A DNA stretch of 13,572 nt from Nocardioidaceae bacterium (lineage in GTDB: Bacteria; Actinomycetota; Actinomycetes; Propionibacteriales; Nocardioidaceae), in contig JACCVA010000189.1 in the NCBI GenBank assembly GCA_013698435.1, positions 1 to 13,572 on the forward strand, given 5' to 3'. The notes under the pieces are model-generated. The model was not told the DNA's origin. It did not search any database and saw only the letters and a program-made list of their open reading frames with translations. A program made the translations under genes and the position numbers. The first letter of the stretch is position 1. Each line of letters starts with the position of its first letter. Of this stretch, positions 1 through 7,453 are shown in pieces.

Positions 1-332
1 CGGTGGGATCCGACGGCATGGGAAACTCCCTCGACCACATCCGCCACATCATGGGCGAGTCGATGGAGGCGTTGATCCACCACTTCAAGCTCGTCACCGA
101 GGGCTTCCGCGTGCCGACCGGCCAGGCGTACGGCGTGGTCGAGTCGCCGCGGGGTGAGCTGGCCTGCCACGTCGTGTCCGACGGCGGCACACGGCCTTAC
201 CGGGCGCACTTCCGCGACCCGTCCTTCGTCCACCTGCAAGCCGTGCCCGCGATGAGCGAGGGCGGACAGATCGCAGACGTCATCGTCGCCGTCGCCAGCC
301 TCGACCCGGTGATGGGAGGTGTTGACCGGTGA
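1..332 (+). CDS. nuoD: NADH-quinone oxidoreductase subunit D, C-terminal fragment
   Basis: This is the C-terminal part of the 49-kDa-type subunit, which with NuoB forms the quinone-reduction site at the base of the peripheral arm of complex I. The reading frame is open from the left edge and codes for 109 complete residues before TGA at 330-332. The GTG at position 3 is an internal Val codon, not a start. Recognisable family stretches are HHFKLVTEGFRVPTGQ, the VESPRGE block, VSDGGTRPYR, the RDPSF element and the terminal DPVMGGVDR that ends on the conserved Arg. Family members of the unfused type are around 400-450 residues, so roughly three quarters lies outside the window. It is a separate NuoD rather than the NuoCD fusion of enterobacteria as far as the C-terminus can show. 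The stop overlaps the nuoE start by four bases (GTGA). Identification is secure; completeness upstream cannot be judged. Confidence 0.96.
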   Translation, partial: VGSDGMGNSLDHIRHIMGESMEALIHHFKLVTEGFRVPTGQAYGVVESPRGELACHVVSDGGTRPYRAHFRDPSFVHLQAVPAMSEGGQIADVIVAVASLDPVMGGVDR

Positions 333-1153
333 CGATCGCTCCTGAGACCGTAGGGGAGCTCCGCGAGCTCGCGGCGCGCTACCCGCAGAGCCGCTCGGCG
401 CTGCTGCCGATGCTGCACCTGCTGCAGAGCACTCAGGGGTTCGTCACCGCCGAGGCGATCGAGGTCTGTGCCGACGTGCTCGACATCAGCGCGGCGGAAG
501 TGTCCGGTGTCGCGACGTTCTACACGATGTACAAGCGCCGCCCGGTCGGCGACTACCACGTCGGTGTCTGCACCAACACCTTGTGCGCGGTGATGGGCGG
601 TGACCTCATCTTCGAGCGGTTGAAGGACCACCTGGGGGTCGGCAACGACGAGACCACCGACGACCAAAAAGTCACCCTCGAGCACATCGAGTGCAACGCG
701 GCCTGCGACTTCGCCCCCGTGATGACCGTCAACTGGGAGTTCTTCGACAACCAGACCCCGGAGTCCGCGATCGCCCTCGTCGACGACCTGGCGGCGGGAA
801 ACGTCGTGCACGCCACCCGCGGCGCTCGGGTCTGCACCTGGAGGGAAGCGGAGCGAGTGCTGGCGGGCTTCCCCGACGACCGCGCCGACGAAGGCCCGGC
901 GGCCGGTCCGGCGTCGCTTGCAGGCTTGAGGCTGGCCCGCGAACGCAACTGGCGCGCCCCCGAGCCGAGCAGCGAGCCCACCCAGGGAGACGCGATCGCT
1001 GCCGACCAGGTGGCCAAGTCCTCACGCACCGAGTCGGACGTGGCCGTGGCCGCCTCGCCTGCCGACACAGCTGACAGCGCTGGGCCGAAGTCCGATGGCA
1101 AGCCTGATGGCAAGGCCGACGGCAGGGCTCCCCACGCAGGAGGGACCAACTGA
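329..1153 (+). CDS. nuoE: NADH-quinone oxidoreductase subunit E (24 kDa-type, [2Fe-2S])
   Basis: NuoE is a thioredoxin-fold subunit of the cytoplasmic NADH dehydrogenase module and carries the off-pathway [2Fe-2S] cluster N1a. The four ligands are visible as Cys81-x4-Cys86 (VCTNTLC) and Cys122-x3-Cys126 (ECNAAC). The helical N-terminal domain includes SALLPMLHLLQ and VSGVATFYTMY. The GTG start at 329 is chosen because it overlaps the nuoD stop, the protein then begins where NuoE homologues begin, and a GGAGG lies at 315-319, nine bases upstream. The protein is 274 residues, against about 160-170 for E. coli-type NuoE. The catalytic fold ends near residue 180, and the rest is a low-complexity tail rich in Ala, Asp, Gly, Ser and Pro. 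The tail contains a short GLRLARERNWRAPEP segment and ends in a DGK-type repeat. Such extended NuoE proteins are, to my knowledge, usual in actinomycetes. The stop overlaps the nuoF start by one base. Confidence 0.97.
   Translation: MTIAPETVGELRELAARYPQSRSALLPMLHLLQSTQGFVTAEAIEVCADVLDISAAEVSGVATFYTMYKRRPVGDYHVGVCTNTLCAVMGGDLIFERLKDHLGVGNDETTDDQKVTLEHIECNAACDFAPVMTVNWEFFDNQTPESAIALVDDLAAGNVVHATRGARVCTWREAERVLAGFPDDRADEGPAAGPASLAGLRLARERNWRAPEPSSEPTQGDAIAADQVAKSSRTESDVAVAASPADTADSAGPKSDGKPDGKADGRAPHAGGTN
1091..1126 (+). repeat. Three imperfect 12-bp tandem units encoding DGK/DGR near the NuoE C-terminus
   Basis: Three consecutive 12-base units (1091-1102, 1103-1114, 1115-1126) read tccgatggcaag, cctgatggcaag and gccgacggcagg. 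They encode SDGK, PDGK and ADGR (NuoE residues 255-266). The first two units differ at only two positions and the third is more diverged. The repeat is in frame, so gain or loss of a unit would only lengthen or shorten the disordered tail. It lies just upstream of the nuoF ribosome binding site at 1138-1143. Confidence 0.85.
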
Positions 1154-2475
1154 TGGTGGACACCTTGACCCCGGTGCTCTCCGACAACTGGGACGCCGAC
1201 CGCGCCTGGACGCTGGTGTCGTACGAGCAACGAGGCGGCTACGGCGCGCTGAAGAAGGCGCTCGCCACTACCCAGGACGACGTGATCGAGATCGTGAAGG
1301 CGTCCGGCCTGCGCGGTCGCGGCGGTGCGGGCTTCCCCACGGGAATGAAGTGGGGTTTCATCCCGCAGGACGACGGCAAGCCGCACTACCTGGTCGTCAA
1401 CGCCGACGAATCCGAGCCCGGCACCTGCAAGGACATGCCGTTGATGCTGGCGAGCCCGCACACGCTCGTCGAGGGCGTCATCATCTCGTCGTACGCGATC
1501 CGCGCCAACGTGGCCTTCATCTACGTGCGTGGAGAGGTGCTGCACGTCGTGCGCCGGCTCCAGCGCGCCGTGCAGGAGGCTTACCTCGCCGGTCACCTCG
1601 GCTCCGACATCCACGGCTCCGGCTACGACCTCGAGCTGATCGTCCACGCCGGCGCCGGCGCCTACATCTGTGGTGAGGAGACTGCACTGCTCGACTCCCT
1701 CGAGGGCCGCCGGGGTCAGCCGCGGCTGCGTCCGCCGTTCCCGGCGATTGCAGGCCTCTACGCGTCCCCGACGGTGATCAACAACGTGGAGTCCATTGCG
1801 TCCGTGCCCTGCATCATCGCCAACGGAGCGGAGTGGTTCTCAGGGATGGGCACCGAGAAGAGCAAGGGGATGGGCTTGTTCTCACTGTCCGGGCACGTCA
1901 CGAACCCCGGCCAGTACGAGGCGCCGCTCGGCATCACCCTCCGCGAGCTGCTCGACCTGGCCGGTGGGGTCCGGGACGGTCACGAGCTGAAGTTCTGGAC
2001 CCCGGGCGGGTCCTCGACACCCCTGCTCACCGCTGAGCACCTCGACGTCCCCCTCGACTTCGAGTCCATCGGTGCTGCCGGCTCGATGTTGGGCACCCGG
2101 GCGCTGCAGATCTTCGACGAGACCACGTGCGTCGTCCGGGCGGTGCTGCGCTGGACCGAGTTCTACAAGCACGAGTCGTGCGGCAAGTGCACCCCCTGCC
2201 GGGAGGGCACCTGGTGGCTGGTCCAGACGATCCAGCGGCTGGAGGACGGCGCGGGAACCGAGGCCGACCTCGAGACGCTAGTCGACCTCTGCGACAACAT
2301 CCTCGGCCGGTCGTTCTGCGCCCTGGGTGACGGTGCGACGTCGCCGATCACATCGTCGATCCAGTACTTCCGCGACGAGTACCTGCAGCACCTTCGTCAC
2401 GGCGGCTGTCCGTTCGACCGGCATGCGGCGACGCTCTTCGACCGCTCGGCTGCTACCACAGGAGCAATGGCATGA
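1153..2475 (+). CDS. nuoF: NADH-quinone oxidoreductase subunit F (NADH/FMN-binding, 51 kDa-type)
   Basis: NuoF is the electron-entry subunit: it binds NADH, passes hydride to FMN and feeds electrons into cluster N3. The 440-residue length matches the family. The FMN/NADH-binding glycine-rich loop is GLRGRGGAGFPTGMKW (residues 52-67), followed by NADESEPGTCKD (83-94) and the YICGEETALLDSLEG block (171-185). The SLBB domain follows at about 250-330. The [4Fe-4S] ligands are Cys343, Cys346 and Cys349 in ESCGKCTPCREG, plus Cys389 in SFCALGDGA. The ATG at 1153 shares its A with the nuoE stop, and an AGGAGG at 1138-1143 sits nine bases upstream, which fixes the start. The TGA overlaps the nuoG ATG in an ATGA arrangement, so NuoF and NuoG, which contact each other in the complex, are probably translationally coupled. 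All cofactor residues expected from the family are present. Confidence 0.98.
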   Translation: MVDTLTPVLSDNWDADRAWTLVSYEQRGGYGALKKALATTQDDVIEIVKASGLRGRGGAGFPTGMKWGFIPQDDGKPHYLVVNADESEPGTCKDMPLMLASPHTLVEGVIISSYAIRANVAFIYVRGEVLHVVRRLQRAVQEAYLAGHLGSDIHGSGYDLELIVHAGAGAYICGEETALLDSLEGRRGQPRLRPPFPAIAGLYASPTVINNVESIASVPCIIANGAEWFSGMGTEKSKGMGLFSLSGHVTNPGQYEAPLGITLRELLDLAGGVRDGHELKFWTPGGSSTPLLTAEHLDVPLDFESIGAAGSMLGTRALQIFDETTCVVRAVLRWTEFYKHESCGKCTPCREGTWWLVQTIQRLEDGAGTEADLETLVDLCDNILGRSFCALGDGATSPITSSIQYFRDEYLQHLRHGGCPFDRHAATLFDRSAATTGAMA

Positions 2476-4877
2476 CCGTCGACCAGGCCACCGAGAAGTC
2501 CGTGGACGAGAAGACCGTCACGCTGACCGTCGACGACATCGAGGTCACTGTTCCCGAAGGCACGCTGGTGATCAGGGCGGCCGAGCGGGTCGGCGTCCAG
2601 ATCCCGCGCTTCTGCGACCACCCGCTGCTCGACCCGGTAGGGGCTTGCCGTCAGTGCCTCGTCGACGTCCCCGACGCCGGCAACGGCCGTCCGCTGCCCA
2701 AGCCGCAGGCCTCCTGCACGTTGCAGGTCGCTCCCGGGATGGTGGTGCGAACGCAGCACACCAGCCCGGTCGCCGACAAGGCACAGCAAGGCAACATGGA
2801 GTTCCTGCTCATCAACCACCCGCTCGACTGCCCGGTGTGCGACAAGGGCGGCGAGTGCCCGCTGCAGAACCAGGCAATGTCCAACGGGCGCGGTGAGTCT
2901 CGGTTCGTCGAGACCAAACGCACCTTCACCAAACCGATCAACATCTCCGCCCAGGTGCTCCTCGACCGCGAGCGCTGCGTGCTGTGCGCCCGCTGCACGA
3001 GGTTCAGCGAGCAGATCGCCGGCGACCCGTTCATCGCCTTGGTCGAGCGCGGCTCACTCCAACAGGTCGGCATCTACGAGCGCGAGCCGTTCGAGTCCTA
3101 CTTCTCCGGCAACACCGTGCAGATCTGCCCGGTCGGTGCGCTCACGTCGGCGGCGTACCGCTTCCGCTCACGGCCGTTCGACCTGGTCTCGACGCCGTCG
3201 GTGTGCGAGCACTGTGCGTCCGGGTGCGCGTTGCGCACCGACCACCGGCGCGGCAAGGTGACTCGCCGGCTTGCCGGCAACGACCCTGAGGTCAACGAGG
3301 AGTGGAACTGCGACAAGGGCCGGTTCGCGTTCTTGTCCGACCGGGTCGGCGACCGGATCACCCACCCGTTGGTGCGCGACGACGAGACGCGCGAGATGCG
3401 GCCGGCGTCGTGGCCGGAAGCCTTCGCGTTGGCGGCACGCGGCCTCGCCGCGGCGGAGGGCGCTGTGGGTGTGCTGCCCGGAGGCAGGCTCACCGGCGAG
3501 GACTCCTATGCGTACGGCAAGTTCGCGCGCGCGGTGCTCGGCACCAACGACATCGACTTCCGCGCGCGGCCGCAGTCCGCCGAGGAGGCCGACTTCCTCG
3601 CAGCACACATCGCCACCCGTCCTACGGCGACGTACGCCGAGCTCGAGCACGCCAGTGCGGTCGTCCTGGTGGCCTTCGAGCCCGAGGACGAGTCGCCGAT
3701 CGTGTTCCTGCGGCTCCGCAAGGCGGTGCGCGGGCACGGCACCCGTGTCGTCAGCGTCGGCGCGTACGTCTCCCGCGGACTCGAGAAGCTGGGTGGTCGC
3801 CTGGTGCGGTCTCGACCGGGCGCCGAGGTCGACGCCGTGAAGGAGCTGGCCAACGACGGGGAGCTCGCTCTGGACGGCGGCGGGGTCATCCTGGTCGGTG
3901 AGCGCGCCGCCACCACACCCGGCCTGTTGAGCGCTGCGGCGGCACTTGCCGGCTCCACCGGTGCCAAGCTGGCCTGGGTGCCACGCCGGGCGGGGGAGCG
4001 GGGCGCTCTCGAAGCCGGCCTGCTGCCCAACCAGCTCCCGGGTGGACGCCCACTGTCCGACCCGGCCGCTCGCGTCGACGTCGGCGCGACCTGGGGCATG
4101 ACCATGCCCGCGACGCAGGGCAGGGACACCGCCGGCATCCTCGCGGCTGCGACGGCGGGCGAGCTCGCCGCGCTCGTTGTCGGCGGCGTGGAGGTCGACG
4201 ACCTCGAGGACCCCAGAGCCGCGCGCGCCGCATTTCAGGCTGTCGGCTTCCTCGTCAGCCTCGAGGTCAGGGAGTCGGCCGTCACCGCGCTCGCGGATAT
4301 CGTCTTGCCGGTGGCGCCGATGGCCGAGAAGAGTGGCTCGTTCGTCAACTGGGAGGGCCGGGTGCGTCCGTTCGACCGAGTACTGGACTCCTCGGCGCTC
4401 ACCGACACCCGCATCCTGGCGGGCATCAGCGAAGAGCTGGACATGCCTCTCGGGTTCCGGAGCACCGACGAGGCGCGCCGCGAGATGACCGAGCTCGGCC
4501 CGTGGGACGGTGTCCAGCCTGAGTTCACCGCGGTGGAGAAGCCGGGCGTCGCCGCTGTCCCCGACGGCCGGTTCGTCGTCGCCACCTGGCGCACGCTCAT
4601 CGACGACTCGAGGGCCGTGGATGGTGAGCCCTACCTTCAGGCCACCGGTCGCGCGCCGGTCGCCGTGGTCAGCCCGGCCACCATCATCGGTCTTGGGCTC
4701 ACGCCGGGAGATCTGGTCATCATCACTACCGACGTCGGACAGGTGTCGCTGCCGGTCGACGTCGGCGACATCGCTGACGACGTCGTGTGGTTGCCGAGCA
4801 ACACAGGAGGGGTCAACCTCCGCCGCGACCTGGGTGCCGGGGCCGGTTCCACGGTCGCCCTGCGAGGAGGTTCATGA
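2472..4877 (+). CDS. nuoG: NADH-quinone oxidoreductase subunit G (75 kDa-type, multi-Fe-S)
   Basis: NuoG carries the electron wire of the NADH module. Ligand sets can be read directly: [2Fe-2S] N1b at Cys48, Cys59, Cys62 and Cys82; [4Fe-4S] N5 at His116, Cys120, Cys123 and Cys129 (HPLDCPVCDKGGEC); [4Fe-4S] N4 at Cys169, Cys172, Cys175 and Cys219 (CVLCARC ... ICPVGA). A fourth set at Cys245, Cys248, Cys252 and Cys280 (CEHCASGC ... WNCDKG) matches cluster N7 of E. coli and Thermus. From about residue 290 onward the protein resembles a degenerate molybdopterin oxidoreductase domain, with an AEKSGSFVNWEGRVR motif near 618-632 and a C-terminal domain of the molybdopterin-dinucleotide-binding type near 700-801. 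Length (801) is between Thermus Nqo3 and E. coli NuoG. The start ATG at 2472 overlaps nuoF and has AGGAG at 2460-2464, seven bases upstream. Confidence 0.98.
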   Translation: MTVDQATEKSVDEKTVTLTVDDIEVTVPEGTLVIRAAERVGVQIPRFCDHPLLDPVGACRQCLVDVPDAGNGRPLPKPQASCTLQVAPGMVVRTQHTSPVADKAQQGNMEFLLINHPLDCPVCDKGGECPLQNQAMSNGRGESRFVETKRTFTKPINISAQVLLDRERCVLCARCTRFSEQIAGDPFIALVERGSLQQVGIYEREPFESYFSGNTVQICPVGALTSAAYRFRSRPFDLVSTPSVCEHCASGCALRTDHRRGKVTRRLAGNDPEVNEEWNCDKGRFAFLSDRVGDRITHPLVRDDETREMRPASWPEAFALAARGLAAAEGAVGVLPGGRLTGEDSYAYGKFARAVLGTNDIDFRARPQSAEEADFLAAHIATRPTATYAELEHASAVVLVAFEPEDESPIVFLRLRKAVRGHGTRVVSVGAYVSRGLEKLGGRLVRSRPGAEVDAVKELANDGELALDGGGVILVGERAATTPGLLSAAAALAGSTGAKLAWVPRRAGERGALEAGLLPNQLPGGRPLSDPAARVDVGATWGMTMPATQGRDTAGILAAATAGELAALVVGGVEVDDLEDPRAARAAFQAVGFLVSLEVRESAVTALADIVLPVAPMAEKSGSFVNWEGRVRPFDRVLDSSALTDTRILAGISEELDMPLGFRSTDEARREMTELGPWDGVQPEFTAVEKPGVAAVPDGRFVVATWRTLIDDSRAVDGEPYLQATGRAPVAVVSPATIIGLGLTPGDLVIITTDVGQVSLPVDVGDIADDVVWLPSNTGGVNLRRDLGAGAGSTVALRGGS
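4865..4870 (+). promoter_or_regulatory. Ribosome binding site of nuoH
   Basis: AGGAGG inside the last codons of nuoG precedes two adjacent ATG codons at 4874 and 4877. The spacing is three bases to the first and six to the second, so the second is the better placed start. It also rules out the longer open frame that begins at 4787, whose extra N-terminus is Arg/Pro-rich out-of-frame nuoG sequence. Confidence 0.75.
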
Positions 4878-6139
4878 TGGCGACGACCGTCGACCTCGCG
4901 GCCGAGGACCTGAGCGCCTTCGGTCACGACCCCTGGTGGGTCGTGCTGATCAAGGTGGTGCTCGCCTTCGTCATCTTGTTGGTCTTCACACTCTTCAACA
5001 TCTGGCTCGAGCGGCGGGTCGTGGCCCGGATGCAGCACCGCATCGGACCCAACGTGCACGGTCCGTTCGGCCTGCTCCAGAGCCTCGCCGACGGCGTCAA
5101 GCTGATGCTCAAGGAAGACCTGGTGCCCAAGGCGGTGGACAAGGTGGTCTTCGTGATGGCGCCGCTGCTCTCGGCCATCCCGGCGTTCATGGCGGTGGCG
5201 GTCATCCCGTTCGGTCCTGAGGCCAAGGTCCCGTTCAGCGACGTCGTCACGCCGCTGCAGCTCACCGACCTGCCCGTCGGCGTGCTCTATGTCCTTGCCG
5301 TCGCCTCGGTCGGGATCTACGGCATCGTCCTCGCCGGGTGGTCGTCGGGATCGACGTACTCGCTGCTGGGCGCCCTGCGGTCGTCCGCGCAGGTGATCAG
5401 CTACGAGGTCGCCATGGGCCTGTCCTTCGTCGCGGTCTTCCTGTACGCCGGTTCCATGTCGACGTCGGGGATCGTGGATGCCCAGCAGGACCTGTGGTTC
5501 GGGATCATCTTGCTGCCGTCGTTCTTGATCTACATGATCGCGATGGTCGGCGAGACCAACCGGGCGCCGTTCGACCTACCTGAGGCCGAGGGTGAGCTCG
5601 TCGGCGGGTTCCACACGGAGTACTCCTCGATCAAGTTCGCCTTCTTCTTCCTCGCCGAGTACATCAACATGGTGACCGTGTCGATGCTCGCCACCACGCT
5701 GTTCCTCGGCGGCTGGCGGGCCCCCTGGCCGCTGTCGCTGTGGGAGGGCGCCAACCAGGACTACTGGCCGGTGCTGTGGTTCTTGGCCAAGGTGCTCCTG
5801 TTCATCTTCGTCTTCATCTGGCTGCGAGGGACGCTGCCGCGGCTTCGGTACGACCAGTTCATGCAGTTCGGCTGGAAGCGGCTGATCCCGGCGGCGCTGA
5901 TCTGGATCGTGGCCGTCGGCACGGTCCGGGCGCTCAGCCTCGATGGCCCCATCGATCGTAAGTACCTGCTGATCGCGGCAGCGGTCGTGCTCGTGGTCTT
6001 CGTCGGTCTTGGCTTCTTCGGTGACGAGGGTGAGGACGAGCAGGAGGCGCGGCCGGTGATCCGGCACGATGCCATCGAAGGCGGCTACCCCGTACCCCCG
6101 ATGCCGCCGACCTCTGGACAGGAGAGCATCCGTGGCTGA
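4877..6139 (+). CDS. nuoH: NADH-quinone oxidoreductase subunit H (ND1-type membrane subunit)
   Basis: NuoH anchors the peripheral arm to the membrane and forms much of the quinone chamber. Recognisable motifs are ERRVVARMQHRIGPN (residues 45-59), the loop GETNRAPFDLPEAEGELVGG (225-244) followed by FHTEYSS, and AEYINM (260-265). About nine hydrophobic helices can be drawn, centred near 32, 100, 145, 184, 216, 265, 308, 345 and 372. That is one more than the eight-helix E. coli type and like Thermus Nqo8. The protein is 420 residues, against about 325 in E. coli. After the last helix comes an acidic then Pro-rich tail (residues 382-420, with GDEGEDEQE and PVPPMPP). ATG 4877 is preferred over ATG 4874 because the AGGAGG at 4865-4870 is six bases from it. 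Either start overlaps the nuoG stop. The end overlaps nuoI by eight bases. Confidence 0.96.
   Translation: MATTVDLAAEDLSAFGHDPWWVVLIKVVLAFVILLVFTLFNIWLERRVVARMQHRIGPNVHGPFGLLQSLADGVKLMLKEDLVPKAVDKVVFVMAPLLSAIPAFMAVAVIPFGPEAKVPFSDVVTPLQLTDLPVGVLYVLAVASVGIYGIVLAGWSSGSTYSLLGALRSSAQVISYEVAMGLSFVAVFLYAGSMSTSGIVDAQQDLWFGIILLPSFLIYMIAMVGETNRAPFDLPEAEGELVGGFHTEYSSIKFAFFFLAEYINMVTVSMLATTLFLGGWRAPWPLSLWEGANQDYWPVLWFLAKVLLFIFVFIWLRGTLPRLRYDQFMQFGWKRLIPAALIWIVAVGTVRALSLDGPIDRKYLLIAAAVVLVVFVGLGFFGDEGEDEQEARPVIRHDAIEGGYPVPPMPPTSGQESIRG
6120..6124 (+). promoter_or_regulatory. Ribosome binding site of nuoI, supporting a GTG start
   Basis: AGGAG lies inside the end of nuoH, seven bases before the GTG at 6132. 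It supports that GTG as the nuoI start rather than the in-frame ATG at 6069, which would add 21 residues of Pro/Arg-rich sequence foreign to the family. Confidence 0.8.
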
Positions 6140-6683
6140 CACGAAGGAACACTTCTGGGACCCGGTCGCGGGCTTCGGAGTGACGTTCCGGACGATGTTC
6201 AAGAAGGTGGTGACCGAGCAGTACCCGTTCGAGAAGAAGGCGACGGCACCGCGCTTCCATGGCAGGCACCAGCTCAACCGCTGGCCGGACGGCCTGGAGA
6301 AGTGCATCGGCTGCGAGCTGTGCGCCTGGGCGTGCCCGGCCGATGCGATCTATGTCGAGGGAGCCGACAACACCGCTGACGAACGGTTCTCACCGGGCGA
6401 GCGTTATGGACGCGTCTACCAGATCAACTACCTGCGCTGCATCCTCTGCGGCCTGTGCATCGAGGCTTGCCCCACCCGGGCACTGACGATGACCAACGAG
6501 TACGAGCTCGCTGACAACAACCGCGCCGACCTGATCTACGAGAAGAACGACCTGCTGGCGCCGCTGCTGCCTGGGATGGAGCAACCGCCGCACCCGATGC
6601 GGCTCGGCGATGACGACGGCGCGTACTACCGGGGTCTTGGCACGTCCCGGCGAGACACCGACGAGGGCGAGGTGCCCGCATGA
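6132..6683 (+). CDS. nuoI: NADH-quinone oxidoreductase subunit I (two [4Fe-4S] ferredoxin-type)
   Basis: NuoI (TYKY-type, 183 residues) relays electrons from NuoG towards the terminal cluster in NuoB through two [4Fe-4S] centres, N6a and N6b. Two classical ferredoxin motifs are visible: Cys58-x2-Cys61-x2-Cys64-x3-Cys68 (CIGCELCAWACP) and Cys103-x2-Cys106-x2-Cys109-x3-Cys113 (CILCGLCIEACP). The N-terminal FGVTFRTMFKK segment is the amphipathic helix that lies on the membrane in this family. NEYELADNNRADLIYEK after the second motif is typical of NuoI. The Gly/Asp-rich end from about residue 150 is a tail beyond the conserved fold. The GTG start at 6132 is set by the AGGAG at 6120-6124 and by the family N-terminus. 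The gene overlaps nuoH by eight bases, and its stop overlaps the nuoJ ATG by four. Confidence 0.97.
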   Translation: MADTKEHFWDPVAGFGVTFRTMFKKVVTEQYPFEKKATAPRFHGRHQLNRWPDGLEKCIGCELCAWACPADAIYVEGADNTADERFSPGERYGRVYQINYLRCILCGLCIEACPTRALTMTNEYELADNNRADLIYEKNDLLAPLLPGMEQPPHPMRLGDDDGAYYRGLGTSRRDTDEGEVPA

Positions 6684-7453
6684 TCGCCTTCTGGGTGCTG
6701 GCCCCGGTCATGGTCGTGGCGGCCGTCGCGATGGTGATGGCGCGCAAGGCCGTGCACTGCGCGCTGCTCCTCGCCGTCATCATGATCTCGCTGGCGGTGC
6801 TGTACGCCGTCCAGAACGCGCCGTTCCTGTTCGCCGTTCAGATCATCGTCTACACCGGCGCGGTGCTGATGCTCTTCTTGTTCGTGCTGATGCTCGTCGG
6901 CGTCGACTCCTCGGACTCGCTGGTCGAGACGCTGCGCGGTCAGCGCGTCGCCGCGGTCGTGCTCGGGCTCCTGTTCGGCCTGCTCGTCGTGGTCGCGCTG
7001 TCTCAGGCGACCCTCGGCACCGTCGTCGGGTTGTCCGCCGCCAGCGAGCAGGCGGACGGCAACGTGAAGGGAATTGCGGCGCTGCTTTTCAGCACGTACG
7101 TCTTCGCGTTCGAAGTGACCAGTGCGCTGCTGATCACCGCGGCGCTTGGCGCTATGGTGCTCGCGCACCGGGAGCGGCTGACTCCCAAACCGACCCAGCG
7201 CGAGATGGTGGCTCAGCGGATGCGTGACTACGCGACGTCAGGGGTGCACCCAGGCGCTCTGCCCAACCCGGGTTCCTTCGCCCGACACAACTCCGTCGAC
7301 ACCCCGGCGCTGCTGCCCGACGGCACACCATCAGAGCTGTCGATCTCCCGGGTGATGCGGGCGCGCGGTACGGTGCGCGACGTCTCGCGCGACCGGCTGA
7401 CCGAGCGCGGGATCGAGACAGAGACCCGGCAGATCGAGGAGGGCGAGCGGTGA
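6680..7453 (+). CDS. nuoJ: NADH-quinone oxidoreductase subunit J (ND6-type membrane subunit)
   Basis: NuoJ is a small membrane-arm subunit next to NuoH, NuoK and NuoA, and takes part in coupling quinone reduction to proton movement. Five hydrophobic helices are visible at about residues 2-20, 27-44, 50-74, 90-112 and 132-162. The third contains the family motif QIIVYTGAVLMLFLFVLML, with the pi-bulge region around Tyr58-Thr59-Gly60. The protein is 257 residues, against about 184 in E. coli. The excess is a hydrophilic C-terminal tail from residue 163 that starts with basic HRERLTPKP, contains DYATSGVHPGALPNPGSFAR and PALLPDGTPSELSISRV, and ends in a charged stretch. The basic start of the tail suggests it is cytoplasmic. 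Similar NuoJ tails occur in actinomycetes as far as I recall. The ATG at 6680 overlaps the nuoI stop (ATGA) with GAGG at 6669-6672 upstream. The stop overlaps the nuoK GTG. Confidence 0.95.
   Translation: MIAFWVLAPVMVVAAVAMVMARKAVHCALLLAVIMISLAVLYAVQNAPFLFAVQIIVYTGAVLMLFLFVLMLVGVDSSDSLVETLRGQRVAAVVLGLLFGLLVVVALSQATLGTVVGLSAASEQADGNVKGIAALLFSTYVFAFEVTSALLITAALGAMVLAHRERLTPKPTQREMVAQRMRDYATSGVHPGALPNPGSFARHNSVDTPALLPDGTPSELSISRVMRARGTVRDVSRDRLTERGIETETRQIEEGER

Noticed and set aside
553..1647. 364-residue minus-strand open frame opposite nuoE and nuoF
   Set aside because: It spans the junction of two real genes, has no recognisable motif and is explained by strong G/C bias at third codon positions.
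4787..4876. Possible 30-residue N-terminal extension of NuoH
   Set aside because: The extra sequence is Arg/Pro/Gly-rich out-of-frame nuoG and the AGGAGG at 4865-4870 points to ATG 4877 (or 4874).
6069..6131. Possible upstream ATG start for NuoI
   Set aside because: It would add 21 Pro/Arg-rich residues encoded inside nuoH. GTG 6132 has a good Shine-Dalgarno and gives the usual NuoI N-terminus.
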